DNA of 64,000 nucleotides from Vreelandella boliviensis LC1 (GTDB lineage: Bacteria > Pseudomonadota > Gammaproteobacteria > Pseudomonadales > Halomonadaceae), in contig NZ_JH393257.1 in the NCBI RefSeq assembly GCF_000236035.1, forward strand, positions 1,092,240 through 1,156,239, in the 5' to 3' direction. The notes beneath the pieces are model-generated. The model saw only the letters and a list, made by a program, of their open reading frames with translations, was not told the origin of the DNA and searched no databases. This document shows positions 34,388-43,177 of the stretch, piece by piece; within the stretch, counting starts at the first letter, position 1; the number at the start of each line of letters is the position of its first letter. The position numbers and the translations under genes are program-made.

Positions 34388-35191
34388 ATGAACGCCATTG
34401 CTCTCGGCCCGCTACTGATTTCGCTACCCCGCCTTTACGCCGTTGGCTGCGCGCTGCTACTGCTGCTCTGCGCGCGGTTTTTATTAGGGCTGCCACGCCC
34501 GGCTCAACAGCGCTGGTTTACCGGGCTTATTATTATTTGGTTAGTCGGCGCTCGGGTGGGCCATATTGTGCTCAATCTGGAGAGCTATAGCGCCGCCCCG
34601 CTGGAAGCGCTCAAGGTCTGGCAACCGGGCTACCACGGCCTATGGGGAATGGCCGCAGGCTTGGTATGGACGGGCTGGGTGCTGCGCGCACGGCTATTGG
34701 CGATGGGCGGCGCAATGGCGATGCTAATAGCCGCCTCCAGCCTGTGGCTGGTGCTGGTCACGTTGGCCCCGCTGGGCAATGACTTTGCTGTGGACGCCCT
34801 ACCCGAGGTCACCCTGGAGGATCTAGAGGGAAACCAGGTGCATCTGCCGTCGCTAACTGAAAACGGCGATCTGATTATCGTCAACCTGTGGGCCACCTGG
34901 TGCCCGCCCTGCCTGCGTGAAATGCCGCTGCTTGAGGAGGCCGCCCAGCGCGATGGCGTCAGCGTGGTGGTCGCCAACCAGGGGGAAGACCTGCTGCCCA
35001 TGGTGCGCTATTTGGATGATCAGCAGCTTGAATTTCGTTATGCGCTAAGAGATCCCAGCCAGCAGCTTATGGCACTTTTTAAAGCGCCGGGATTGCCCAC
35101 CACCGTGCTGTTTGACGACCAGGGAAACACCCGGGATGTCCATGTAGGCGAGCTTACTCGCGCCCAGCTGGATCGCTGGTTACAAGATTGA
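34388..35191 (+). CDS. Lgt-like membrane domain fused to a TlpA thioredoxin-like domain
   Basis: The 267-residue protein has about four N-terminal helices. One stretch (VGARVGHIVLNLESYSAAPL, then EALKVWQPGYHGLWG, about 57-92) resembles the GARxGY...PxxIxxxWxGGxSxHGG region of prolipoprotein diacylglyceryl transferase. A periplasmic thioredoxin-like domain follows (about 135-267) with active site WATWCPPC and a cis-proline PGLPTT. It probably handles disulfide exchange at the outer face of the inner membrane. The membrane part is too short and degenerate to be a working Lgt. Partners are unknown. Confidence 0.75.
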   Translation: MNAIALGPLLISLPRLYAVGCALLLLLCARFLLGLPRPAQQRWFTGLIIIWLVGARVGHIVLNLESYSAAPLEALKVWQPGYHGLWGMAAGLVWTGWVLRARLLAMGGAMAMLIAASSLWLVLVTLAPLGNDFAVDALPEVTLEDLEGNQVHLPSLTENGDLIIVNLWATWCPPCLREMPLLEEAAQRDGVSVVVANQGEDLLPMVRYLDDQQLEFRYALRDPSQQLMALFKAPGLPTTVLFDDQGNTRDVHVGELTRAQLDRWLQD

Positions 35192-35203
35192 TGCCGATAC
35201 ACC

Positions 35204-35232
35204 TTAATCCCCCCGCTGCTTTGCGTTAGAAT
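35204..35232 (+). promoter_or_regulatory. Possible rapA promoter
   Basis: TTAATC (35204-35209), 17 bases, TAGAAT (35227-35232), about 70 bases ahead of the rapA ATG. The -35 box is weak. A short inverted repeat (GCCGCTGGTA/TACCGGCGGC) follows in the leader. Confidence 0.4.
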
Positions 35233-35304
35233 CCCCCGCCCTGTTGCCGCTGGTACTCATTACCGGCGGCATACGACCCGTTTTGCAGACTCTCCCGAGG
35301 CATC

Positions 35305-38250
35305 ATGAGCGATTTTTCTCCCGGCCAACGCTGGATTAGCGACGGTGAAGCTGAGCTTGGGCTCGGCACCGTGCTTAACTGCGACGCCCGTAGCGTTACC
35401 ATTTTGTTCAGTGCCAGTCAGGAAACCCGTACCTACAACACCCGTCAGGCCCCGCTTACCCGCGTTATGTTCGGCAGTGGTGACCGCGTACTGTCCGCCG
35501 ACGGTTGGCAGATCATCGTCGATGACAGCAAAGAGTCCGGCGGCCTGATCACCTATATCGGTGAAGACAAAGAGGGTAATCTGCGCGAACTACCCGAGGC
35601 CAAACTCGCCGACACCATGCAGTTCGACCAGGCCCGCGACCGCCTGCTGACCGGCCAGGTCGATCGCAACGACTGGTTTGATTTGCGCTTTCGCACCCTG
35701 CACCACTATCAGCGTATTGAGCAGCACAGCGCGCTGGGCTTCTCCGGCCCGCGCATCGACCTGATTCCTCACCAGCTCTACATTGCCAATGAAGTCGCCA
35801 ACCGCCATGCGCCCCGCGTGCTGCTGGCAGACGAAGTCGGCCTGGGTAAAACCATCGAAGCCGGGCTTATTCTGCACCGCCTGCTGCTCAACGGCCGCGT
35901 GGAGCGGGCGCTGATTCTGGTTCCCGACAGCCTCACCCACCAATGGCTGGTCGAGTTGCTGCGGCGCTTCTCGCTCAACGTCTCGCTACTGGATGAAACC
36001 CAGAGCCAGGCCCACGGCAGTGAAAACCCCTTTGAGAGCGCGCAGTTGGTGTTAGCCAGCCAGGGCTGGCTATTTGCCAACCCGCAGCGTCAGGAGCAGG
36101 CGCTGGCCAGCCAGTTCGACCTGCTGATTGTGGACGAAGCCCACCACCTCGACTGGAGCGAAGAGGGCAGCGGCCCCGGCTATCGCTGTGTCGAACAACT
36201 CTCGGCGGTGATTCCCGGCCTGCTGCTGCTCACCGCCACCCCCGAGCAGATGGGCATCAAGAGCCACTTTGCCCGCCTGCGACTGCTGGATGGCGAGCGC
36301 TACCACGACCTGGAACGCTTCAAAGCCGAAGAGAGCCACTACACCGAGGTGGCCCGCGCCATTGATGCCCTCGAGGCGCTGCCCGGCGACCCTGATGCTC
36401 GCGGCCACGTATCTGCCATTGCCGATGACCGCGACAGCCAAGCGCTGCTGGCCATCCTGTGTAACGAGGAAGCAAGCAAAGCGCAGCAGGACGCCGCGCG
36501 CGCCCAGCTCAGTGAAGCGTTGCTTGACCGCCACGGCACCGGGCGGGTGATGTTCCGCAACAGCCGCCGCCACGTAGGCGGCTTCCCGGAACGGCGTCTA
36601 AACCTCGCGCCGTTAGCGCTACCTTCGGCCTACCGCCGGGTGGTGCGCCGCCTGGAGCGCGACGACGACTACCTCGACGAGCTGCTGATCGAGACCGGCA
36701 TGGATCACCCCGATGTGCTGATCTATCCCGATGCGGCCTACCGGGAGCTCAAAGATGACCCGCTCAACGGCGAAGATTGGTGGCACATCGACCCGCGGGT
36801 TAACTGGTTGTTGGAAAAGCTTAGCGACGACAGCGAGAGCGGCTTCGCCAACGAAAAAGTGCTGGTGATTGCCCACCACCGCGAAACTGCCGAAGGCCTT
36901 GCCGAAGGGCTACGGGTGCTGGGCGGCTACCACGCGCCGGTATTCCACGAAGACCTCTCGCTGATCGAGCGTGACCGCGCGGCGGCGGCCTTTGCCGATG
37001 AAGACGAAGGCGTACAGGTATTGGTGTGCTCGGAAATTGGCTCGGAGGGGCGCAACTTCCAGTTCTGCCGCCACCTGGTGATGTTCGATATGCCCCAGCA
37101 CCCGGATCAGCTCGAACAGCGCATCGGCCGCCTGGATCGCATCGGCCAGCGCCACGCCATTGAGCTGCATATCCCCACCTTTGAAGGCAGCCCCGGCGAG
37201 CGCCTGCTGCGCTGGTACCACGAAGGTATGGACGCCTTCAGCGCCCCCCACGGGGTCGGCAACGAGCTGTTTGATGCCTTTGGTGACGCCCTGGCTGATG
37301 CCCTGCTGGACGATGAAGCGCTTGATGAGATCATCGCCGAGACCCGTACGATGTTTAGCGCCAAGTTGGCGGAACACGATGCGGGCCGTAACCGGCTGCT
37401 GGAGCTCAACGCCTGTCGTCCCGCTCGCGCTCAACAGGTGATCGACGCGGTGCGCGAACTCGACGATGACGCTGCCCTGCCACGTTACTTGGAACGGGCG
37501 CTGGATATCTTCGGCGTGGATAGCCAGGAAATTGGCAAGGGCTTAATGCACCTGCAGCCCAGCCAACATATGCTCGATGGCTTACCCGGCCTAGTTAAAG
37601 GCGAAGAGGGCTTTACCGCCACCTACAGCCGCACCCAGGCACTGGCCCGTGACGATGTGCAGCGGCTCTCCTGGGAGCATCCGCTGCTGCGCGAGATGAT
37701 GGGCCGCGTGCTGGATGGCACCATGGGCAACTCGGCGCTGGCCCTGCTGAGCCACGACGCCATTCCCAGCGGCCGATTGATGGCCGAGCTGGTGTTCCGC
37801 ACCCACTGCCCGGCGCCCAAGAAACTGCACCTTAACCGCTTCCTGCCGCCTACCGCAGTGCGAATTTTGCTGGATGAATCGGGCGCCAACCTGACCAGCA
37901 AGATCTCCTTCACCGGCCTGGGTAAAAACCTGCAGAAGGTGAATAAATCTCTGGCCCGGGATTTAATCAAAAGCCGCCACGACCAGTTGCGCGAACTACT
38001 GACCCAGGGTGAGGGCGAAGCCGAGCGCCAGCTACCCAGCATTGTCGAAAACGCCGAAGCGCGCATGCGCGCCCAGCTGGACACCGAGATTGCCCGCTTA
38101 ACGGCACTTGCCGAGCACAACCCGGCAGTGCGCAGTACAGAAATTGACGCCTTGAAAGATGAGCGCAAGGGGCTCAGCGAAGCGATTGAGAACACCCGCT
38201 TGCGGCTTGATTCCGTGCGGGTGATTATCACCGTTGATGCTGACCGCTAA
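35305..38250 (+). CDS. rapA: RNA polymerase-associated protein RapA (Swi2/Snf2 ATPase)
   Basis: The 981-residue protein starts MSDFSPGQRWISDGEAELGLG, with N-terminal Tudor-like domains (about 1-110). Helicase lobe 1 has Walker A DEVGLGKTIEAG near 172-183 and DEAHH near 276. Lobe 2 contains SEIGSEGRNFQFC and QRIGRLDRIGQ near 575-615, and the C-terminal spacer and Rap-specific domains follow. RapA recycles stalled or post-termination RNA polymerase. The length agrees with the E. coli protein (968). It is convergent with the following epimerase, with an 11-base gap. Confidence 0.95.
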   Translation: MSDFSPGQRWISDGEAELGLGTVLNCDARSVTILFSASQETRTYNTRQAPLTRVMFGSGDRVLSADGWQIIVDDSKESGGLITYIGEDKEGNLRELPEAKLADTMQFDQARDRLLTGQVDRNDWFDLRFRTLHHYQRIEQHSALGFSGPRIDLIPHQLYIANEVANRHAPRVLLADEVGLGKTIEAGLILHRLLLNGRVERALILVPDSLTHQWLVELLRRFSLNVSLLDETQSQAHGSENPFESAQLVLASQGWLFANPQRQEQALASQFDLLIVDEAHHLDWSEEGSGPGYRCVEQLSAVIPGLLLLTATPEQMGIKSHFARLRLLDGERYHDLERFKAEESHYTEVARAIDALEALPGDPDARGHVSAIADDRDSQALLAILCNEEASKAQQDAARAQLSEALLDRHGTGRVMFRNSRRHVGGFPERRLNLAPLALPSAYRRVVRRLERDDDYLDELLIETGMDHPDVLIYPDAAYRELKDDPLNGEDWWHIDPRVNWLLEKLSDDSESGFANEKVLVIAHHRETAEGLAEGLRVLGGYHAPVFHEDLSLIERDRAAAAFADEDEGVQVLVCSEIGSEGRNFQFCRHLVMFDMPQHPDQLEQRIGRLDRIGQRHAIELHIPTFEGSPGERLLRWYHEGMDAFSAPHGVGNELFDAFGDALADALLDDEALDEIIAETRTMFSAKLAEHDAGRNRLLELNACRPARAQQVIDAVRELDDDAALPRYLERALDIFGVDSQEIGKGLMHLQPSQHMLDGLPGLVKGEEGFTATYSRTQALARDDVQRLSWEHPLLREMMGRVLDGTMGNSALALLSHDAIPSGRLMAELVFRTHCPAPKKLHLNRFLPPTAVRILLDESGANLTSKISFTGLGKNLQKVNKSLARDLIKSRHDQLRELLTQGEGEAERQLPSIVENAEARMRAQLDTEIARLTALAEHNPAVRSTEIDALKDERKGLSEAIENTRLRLDSVRVIITVDADR

Positions 38251-38261
38251 GCTATTGTTGC

Positions 38262-39164
38262 TTAAAGTATGGCCTCAAGCGCCTTGTCGAGGGTGGGGTA
38301 TTGGAAGCTGAATCCTGCCTCTTCCAGGCGCGCGGGGCGCATATCGGCCCCGGTCAGCAGTAGCCGCGACATTTCCCCGAAGCCCGCTTTTAATATAACA
38401 GCGGGTACAGGGAAAATCGCCGGACGGTTAAGCTGCTTGGCCAGGGTTTTGGTAAAGGTGGCATTCGTCACCGGATGCGGGGCGCTGCCGTTGAAGGCGC
38501 CGCTCAAACCCTCTTGATTGATGAGAAACAGGATTGCCGCGACTAAATCGTCGCGGTGAATCCACGGCATAAACTGCTCACCGCTACCAAAACGTCCACC
38601 TAACCCCATCTTAAACGGCGGCAGCATCTTCTCCAGGCTGCCGCCTCCCGCCTCCAGCACCAAGCCAATGCGCACAATCGCCAGCCGCACGCCCATCGCC
38701 TCAATGGGTCGGGCGGAGGCCTCCCACTTTTTGCACAGCCGATGAGCGAACTCATCATTAGGCATGGTCTCCTCGGTCACTACGCGCTTACCCTGATCGC
38801 CGTAGTAGCCCATCGCTGAACCCGACACCATCACCTTCGGCAGCGGTTGGCCGTTAGCTTTCAGCCGCTCGCAAAGCGCTACCAACTGCTCAGTTGCAGC
38901 CACCCGCGAGTTAATCAGCTTAGCTTTCTGCTCATCGCTCCAGCGCTTGGCGGCAATCGACTCACCGGCCAGGTTAACCAACGCGTCCGGCGGCGACTCA
39001 ATAAACGCCTGGGCGCTATCGCGAATGTCGCAACTGCTCGGCAAACTATCCCACACTTGATGCGGCGAGCGGGAGACCACCTGCACCTCGTGGCCTTGTT
39101 CAACTAACAGCCGGCATAGTCGCTGGCCGACAAAGCCACTGCCTCCGGTGATTAATACGCGCAT
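38262..39164 (-). CDS. TIGR01777-family NAD(P)-dependent epimerase-like protein
   Basis: The 300-residue extended SDR has the nucleotide-binding motif TGGSGFVGQRL at residues 6-16, SGSAMGYYGDQG with the family's tyrosine near 115-125, and the C-terminal DUF1731 domain (RPAIFPVPAVILKAGFGEMS). Relatives include E. coli YfcH and human SDR39U1; the substrate is unknown. It is divergent from a renalase-like flavoprotein gene, with a 270-base spacer that contains a 15-bp repeat array and the TTGTAC sites. Confidence 0.85.
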   Translation of the reverse strand: MRVLITGGSGFVGQRLCRLLVEQGHEVQVVSRSPHQVWDSLPSSCDIRDSAQAFIESPPDALVNLAGESIAAKRWSDEQKAKLINSRVAATEQLVALCERLKANGQPLPKVMVSGSAMGYYGDQGKRVVTEETMPNDEFAHRLCKKWEASARPIEAMGVRLAIVRIGLVLEAGGGSLEKMLPPFKMGLGGRFGSGEQFMPWIHRDDLVAAILFLINQEGLSGAFNGSAPHPVTNATFTKTLAKQLNRPAIFPVPAVILKAGFGEMSRLLLTGADMRPARLEEAGFSFQYPTLDKALEAIL

Positions 39165-39205
39165 GGGGTTTTGCTCCTGTTAGGTGGCATCGTTGCAAAC
39201 CTTCA

Positions 39206-39296
39206 TGGCTGCACGATTTATAACTGCACAATTTATAACTGCACAATGCATAACTGTACTATGCATAACTGCACTGTTTTGTAGCTGTATTTGGCT
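39206..39296. repeat. 15-bp tandem repeat in a divergent promoter region
   Basis: TAACTG starts at 39221, 39236, 39251 and 39266, with related units at 39206 (TGGCTG) and 39282 (TAGCTG). The unit is TAACTGCACAATTTA. It lies 40-130 bases upstream of the epimerase gene. Confidence 0.9.
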
Positions 39297-39353
39297 AGAG
39301 TTATAGCTGCAATTGGTTAGAGCTTCAGCTTGATAAATAAAACAGCGATTAAA

Positions 39354-39384
39354 TTGTACGATATTTGTACACAACTGCTACAAT
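39354..39384 (+). promoter_or_regulatory. Promoter and TTGTAC half-sites ahead of the renalase-like gene
   Basis: TTGTAC occurs at 39354-39359 and again at 39365-39370, and TACAAT (39379-39384) is a good -10 box. The 19-base gap from the first TTGTAC to TACAAT is long, as at many MerR-controlled promoters. The same half-site is paired in front of the MerR gene at 40545 and 40565, so common control is inferred. Confidence 0.5.
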
Positions 39385-39434
39385 GCGCTTCTAGGGTGAT
39401 TAATTCGACCTCTTTTTACAAATTGCGAGTGCTC

Positions 39435-40505
39435 ATGGTCAAACCGCTACCGACGTTTACCGCCCATCAATCGGTCGCTATCATCGGCGCAGGCATCGCA
39501 GGACTTGCCTGTGGGCAAGTAGTGGCCAGCAGCGGCGCCAGCGTCACGCTATTTGATAAAGCCCGCGGCCCCGGTGGGCGTATGTCGAGTAAACGCAGGC
39601 CTAGCGCGACGCTTGATTTAGGCGCTCAGGCATTTAGCGTGCGCGACGTGGATTTTCAACGCGCGGTCGATGAGTGGCTTGCCGCTGGCTGCATTGCCGC
39701 CTGGCCGACCCGTACCTATCAGGCTAGTTCACGCGGTTGGCAGGCGCACAATGATGGCCAAAAGCGCTACACCGGTGCGCCCAGAATGAGCGCTTTGACA
39801 CGGCATATGGCCGATTCGCTAACGGCCCAACCCAATGCCGAGCTGCATACCGGCACGCCCATCGCGGCGCTCAACCCCTCGCCCAACGGGTGGATGCTAG
39901 TAGGTGCTGACGGAGTTCACCACGGGCCTTATGACCAGATCGTGATTAGCGCGCCGCCTCCCCAGACCCATGCGCTGGTCAAACCATGGGACGACGCTTT
40001 AGCAGCGGCGTGCCTGACCCGAAAACAGCGTGCCTGCTGGGTGGGATGGGCGATTTTTGACGGGCCGCTTCCCGCCATCCCCGGTGTTGACCAAGACTGG
40101 CAGATGGCACGTTTCGCGCATCCAGTCCTGTACCCAGTTCTTAATATAGTATCTCGCAATCAAACCAAACCAGGTCGCGACGCGCAGACTGAAAGCGTCA
40201 GCCTGCTGGCGCAGCTTGAGTGGAGCGAAGCCCATTTAGAGCAGTCTGCCGAGATGGTGGCAGAACAACTTTTAAACGCCCTGAAAAGTATTTTCCCCCC
40301 TTCAGCCACGCTCCCCCCGCTGATTGAAACGGGCGCTCATCGCTGGCGCTATGCGCAGCCATCAACCTCCAGCGAGCATGATTACTTATACAGTGCGAAC
40401 GGTTTGGCCCTATGCGGTGACAGCTTCCGTGACGGTCGCATTGAGGACGCCTGGCTATCCGGTCACCATTTAGGAGAAGCACTAGTAGGCCGGTCGGCTC
40501 ATTAA
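39435..40505 (+). CDS. Renalase-like NAD(P)/FAD-dependent oxidoreductase
   Basis: The 356-residue flavoprotein, starting at MVKPLPTFTAHQ (the upstream open frame contains the promoter), has the Rossmann motif IIGAGIAGLACGQVVASSG at about 15-34, FDKARGPGGRMSSKR near 41-56, and a C-terminal FAD motif LALCGDSFRDGRIEDAWLSG. Renalases in bacteria oxidise mis-reduced isomers of NAD(P)H; that activity is likely but not certain. It is followed after 206 bases by the MerR-photolyase operon and has a promoter with similar half-sites. Confidence 0.78.
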   Translation: MVKPLPTFTAHQSVAIIGAGIAGLACGQVVASSGASVTLFDKARGPGGRMSSKRRPSATLDLGAQAFSVRDVDFQRAVDEWLAAGCIAAWPTRTYQASSRGWQAHNDGQKRYTGAPRMSALTRHMADSLTAQPNAELHTGTPIAALNPSPNGWMLVGADGVHHGPYDQIVISAPPPQTHALVKPWDDALAAACLTRKQRACWVGWAIFDGPLPAIPGVDQDWQMARFAHPVLYPVLNIVSRNQTKPGRDAQTESVSLLAQLEWSEAHLEQSAEMVAEQLLNALKSIFPPSATLPPLIETGAHRWRYAQPSTSSEHDYLYSANGLALCGDSFRDGRIEDAWLSGHHLGEALVGRSAH

Positions 40506-40544
40506 GCACGGGGCTTAAATGATTAAGAAGGATTCCTATAAAGG

Positions 40545-40573
40545 TTGTACCGGGTAGCGACAAGTTGTACAAA
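40545..40573 (+). promoter_or_regulatory. Promoter/operator of the MerR-photolyase operon
   Basis: TTGTAC (40545-40550) as -35 and TACAAA (40568-40573) as -10 are 17 bases apart. A second TTGTAC (40565-40570) overlaps the -10 box, 20 bases after the first. TGTACA-type elements are known operators of LitR/PplR-type MerR regulators in other proteobacteria. Autorepression of the regulator at this site is therefore plausible. Confidence 0.55.
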
Positions 40574-40711
40574 TGGGCATACAGTATCGTGCTAATGTTT
40601 AGTTTTTAAATCAGGCAATCTTTAAATGGAACATGAATCACCTTGGCCGCGGCGAACAACGTCAGCTCCCTGCAGCGCCGCGCTGCAGTTAACGAAGAGG
40701 TACTGGCGCCC

Positions 40712-41632
40712 ATGAGTCTTAAGGCGACCCACCCACCCGATACGCCACTCTATCCGATACGCGAGGTTTCTCGCTTAACAGGGGTGAATTCGGTGACGCT
40801 GCGAGCCTGGGAACGACGCTACGGGCTAATTCGCCCCCAGCGCACTCCGAAAGGTCATCGTCTATACGCTCAGGACGACATCACCCGCATCGAACGCATC
40901 CTGCAGTGGCTCAATCGTGGTGTGCCGGTCAGTCAAGTCGCCGACTTGCTTGACCAGCCAGAAACAATTGAGACGCCGACCCCGGATGCCGGTGATTGGG
41001 CGAGCCAGCGCCAGCAGCTGCAGGCCATTATCGAAGCCTTGGATCTTGCCAAACTGGAGGCGTTTTATCACCAGAGCTTGGCCCTCTACCCGCTGAGCAT
41101 TGCTATCAACGAGCTCTGGCAGCCGGTTATCTTGACCTTAGAGGCCAAGTGGGCCGTTCAAGCGGATCAGTTAGTTCGCCGCACCTTGGAAGCGTTCCTG
41201 CGCAGCCAGGTGGGCATTCGCTTGCACTACGCCAACCAGGCCACTCGGGGCCCGCTGATTCTGCTCAATGCCATGCCCGATGATCCCGGCCCGCTGTGGG
41301 TGCTGATGTCGGCGCTGATGGCCAGCGAACAGGGCTACCGGGTGCAGATGCTTGACCACTCGCTGCCGCTGGAGGATCTCCCCCAGGCCGTGGCACGGCT
41401 GCACTCATCGATGGTGCTGCTCTCTAGCGGTCAGCGGGAGAGCGATAGCTATATTAACCAAGCGCTGCCCAAGGCGGCCGAGACGCTTAATGTGCCCATT
41501 GGCGTATGCGGTGAGGTGGCGCGCCTGCGCGAAAGCGACCTCCGCGATGGCCCGGTGCATATGCTCGGCGATGACTTGCCCCAGGCCATTGCCCGTTTGC
41601 GCCCGCTATTACGCGAGTCGGGCGTACTCTAA
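40712..41632 (+). CDS. MerR-family regulator of the LitR/CarH type, cobalamin motif missing
   Basis: The 306-residue protein starts at ATG 40712 (MSLKATHPPDTPLY), with AAGAGG about 12 bases upstream; an earlier TTG is less likely. A MerR DNA-binding domain (YPIREVSRLTGVNSVTLRAW, then ERRYGLIRPQRTPKGHRLY) is followed by a helical region and a Rossmann-like B12-binding-type domain (about 180-306). The family's ExHxxG-type cobalamin ligand is replaced by PDDPGPLW, and the EEH of the helical cap by ADQ. It therefore probably does not sense light through B12. It heads the photolyase operon and is its likely regulator. Confidence 0.82.
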   Translation: MSLKATHPPDTPLYPIREVSRLTGVNSVTLRAWERRYGLIRPQRTPKGHRLYAQDDITRIERILQWLNRGVPVSQVADLLDQPETIETPTPDAGDWASQRQQLQAIIEALDLAKLEAFYHQSLALYPLSIAINELWQPVILTLEAKWAVQADQLVRRTLEAFLRSQVGIRLHYANQATRGPLILLNAMPDDPGPLWVLMSALMASEQGYRVQMLDHSLPLEDLPQAVARLHSSMVLLSSGQRESDSYINQALPKAAETLNVPIGVCGEVARLRESDLRDGPVHMLGDDLPQAIARLRPLLRESGVL

Positions 41633-41703
41633 CCAGCACGCTTTTATCCTGGCCGTTCGCCCATGTGGCGACCGGCCATTTTTTTGTGCCGCAGGAGCCC
41701 CCT

Positions 41704-43143
41704 ATGACAGAAAAGTCTATGAAACGTCAGTTGGTTTGGCTGCGCAGCGACCTGCGCATTGACGACAACAGCGCCCTCGCCGCCGCCGCGGCTCAGGGCC
41801 CTGTGATAGCGGTGTTTCTGCGCAGCATTCCTCAGTGGCAAGCACATGGCCACGGCGCTAATAAGCTGGATTTTTGGATGCGGGGAGTCGCTGCCGTTAA
41901 AACCGCGCTCAACGGTTTGAATATTCCGCTGCTGCATCGCGATATTGAACGCTATGACCAGGCACCCGAGGCGCTGCTTGAAATAGCTCGCGAATATGAT
42001 GTTGAGCAGTTGCACTTCAATCACGAATACGCCCTCAATGAGCGCCGCCGCGATCAGACTGTGCAGGACGCCTTTAAACAGGCCGATATTGCCGCCCATG
42101 GCTACCACGACGCCGTAGCGTTTGCCCCCGGCAGCCTGCTAACCGGCAAAGGCGACTACTACGGGGTATTTACACCGTTCTCTAAGGCGTGGCACAAGCA
42201 GGTCAGCGCTGACCAGTTGGCACTGCGCGCGACACCACAGGTTCAAGCGCCGCTGGGTATTCAAAGCGACTCGCTGCCTGAACTGCCTACGCTTGATAGC
42301 ACCCCGGTTAATGGGCAGCTATGGCCTGCCGGTGAAAATGCCGCGGCGGATAACTTAGCGCGCTTTCTGCGCTTTCGTGGCCGACACTATAGCGCCCAGC
42401 GCGACCTGCCTAAGGTACGCGGCACCAGCGAGCTATCGCCCTACTTGGCGCTCGGTGTGATCTCCCATCGCCAGTGTTTACAAGCAGTCATGGCTGAGAA
42501 CGGCGGAAATTTAGCCGATGGCGATATCGGCCTTACGACCTGGGTCAACGAGCTGGTCTGGCGGGAATTTTATCAGCACGTAGCGGTGGGCTTTCCTCAA
42601 GTGTGTCGCTACCAACCCTTCCAAGAACACACGAAGCAGTTAGCGTGGCGCGACGATAATGAAGGCTTTCAAGCTTGGTGTGAGGGTCAAACGGGCTATC
42701 CCATTGTTGATGCCGCTATGCGCCAGTTAGTGGCGACCGGCTGGATGCACAACCGGCTGCGCATGATCACTGCTATGTTTTTAAGCAAGCACCTGCTGAT
42801 TGATTGGCGCCGCGGCGAAGCCTTTTTTATGCGCCACCTAATTGACGGCGAATTTTGCGCCAACAACGGCGGCTGGCAGTGGGCAGCCTCAACGGGTACC
42901 GATGCCGCCCCTTACTTTCGCATTTTTAACCCTACCACCCAGTCCACTCGCTTTGACGCTGAGGGTGAGTTTATTGCCCATTGGCTTCCTGAACTTGCTG
43001 AGCTGCCCGCCAAGGCGCGCCATGCGCCGCCACAAGACCTACTCACCGATATTAATTACCCGGCCCCCATTGTCGACCACAAAGCGGCTCGCCAGCGCGC
43101 CTTAGAGGCGTTTAAATCACTGTCTAAATATCCCTCTGGTTAG
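41704..43143 (+). CDS. phrB: Deoxyribodipyrimidine photolyase
   Basis: The 479-residue protein starts at MTEKSMKRQLVWLRSDLRIDDNSA, with AGGAG seven bases upstream. An N-terminal antenna-binding domain (about 1-140) is followed by the FAD domain with TWVNELVWREFYQHV near 280, MRQLVATGWMHNRLRMITAM near 340 and DGEFCANNGGWQWAASTGTD near 380, the class I CPD photolyase pattern with catalytic tryptophans. It repairs UV-induced cyclobutane dimers using blue light. It lies 71 bases after the MerR gene. Confidence 0.92.
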   Translation: MTEKSMKRQLVWLRSDLRIDDNSALAAAAAQGPVIAVFLRSIPQWQAHGHGANKLDFWMRGVAAVKTALNGLNIPLLHRDIERYDQAPEALLEIAREYDVEQLHFNHEYALNERRRDQTVQDAFKQADIAAHGYHDAVAFAPGSLLTGKGDYYGVFTPFSKAWHKQVSADQLALRATPQVQAPLGIQSDSLPELPTLDSTPVNGQLWPAGENAAADNLARFLRFRGRHYSAQRDLPKVRGTSELSPYLALGVISHRQCLQAVMAENGGNLADGDIGLTTWVNELVWREFYQHVAVGFPQVCRYQPFQEHTKQLAWRDDNEGFQAWCEGQTGYPIVDAAMRQLVATGWMHNRLRMITAMFLSKHLLIDWRRGEAFFMRHLIDGEFCANNGGWQWAASTGTDAAPYFRIFNPTTQSTRFDAEGEFIAHWLPELAELPAKARHAPPQDLLTDINYPAPIVDHKAARQRALEAFKSLSKYPSG

Positions 43144-43177
43144 CGACTACATTACTGCATAAAGAAAGGAAACCGTC

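Noticed and set aside
39180..39374. A 64-codon open frame through the 15-bp repeats
   Set aside because: It consists largely of five-residue repeats created by the array, and no credible start or homology supports it.
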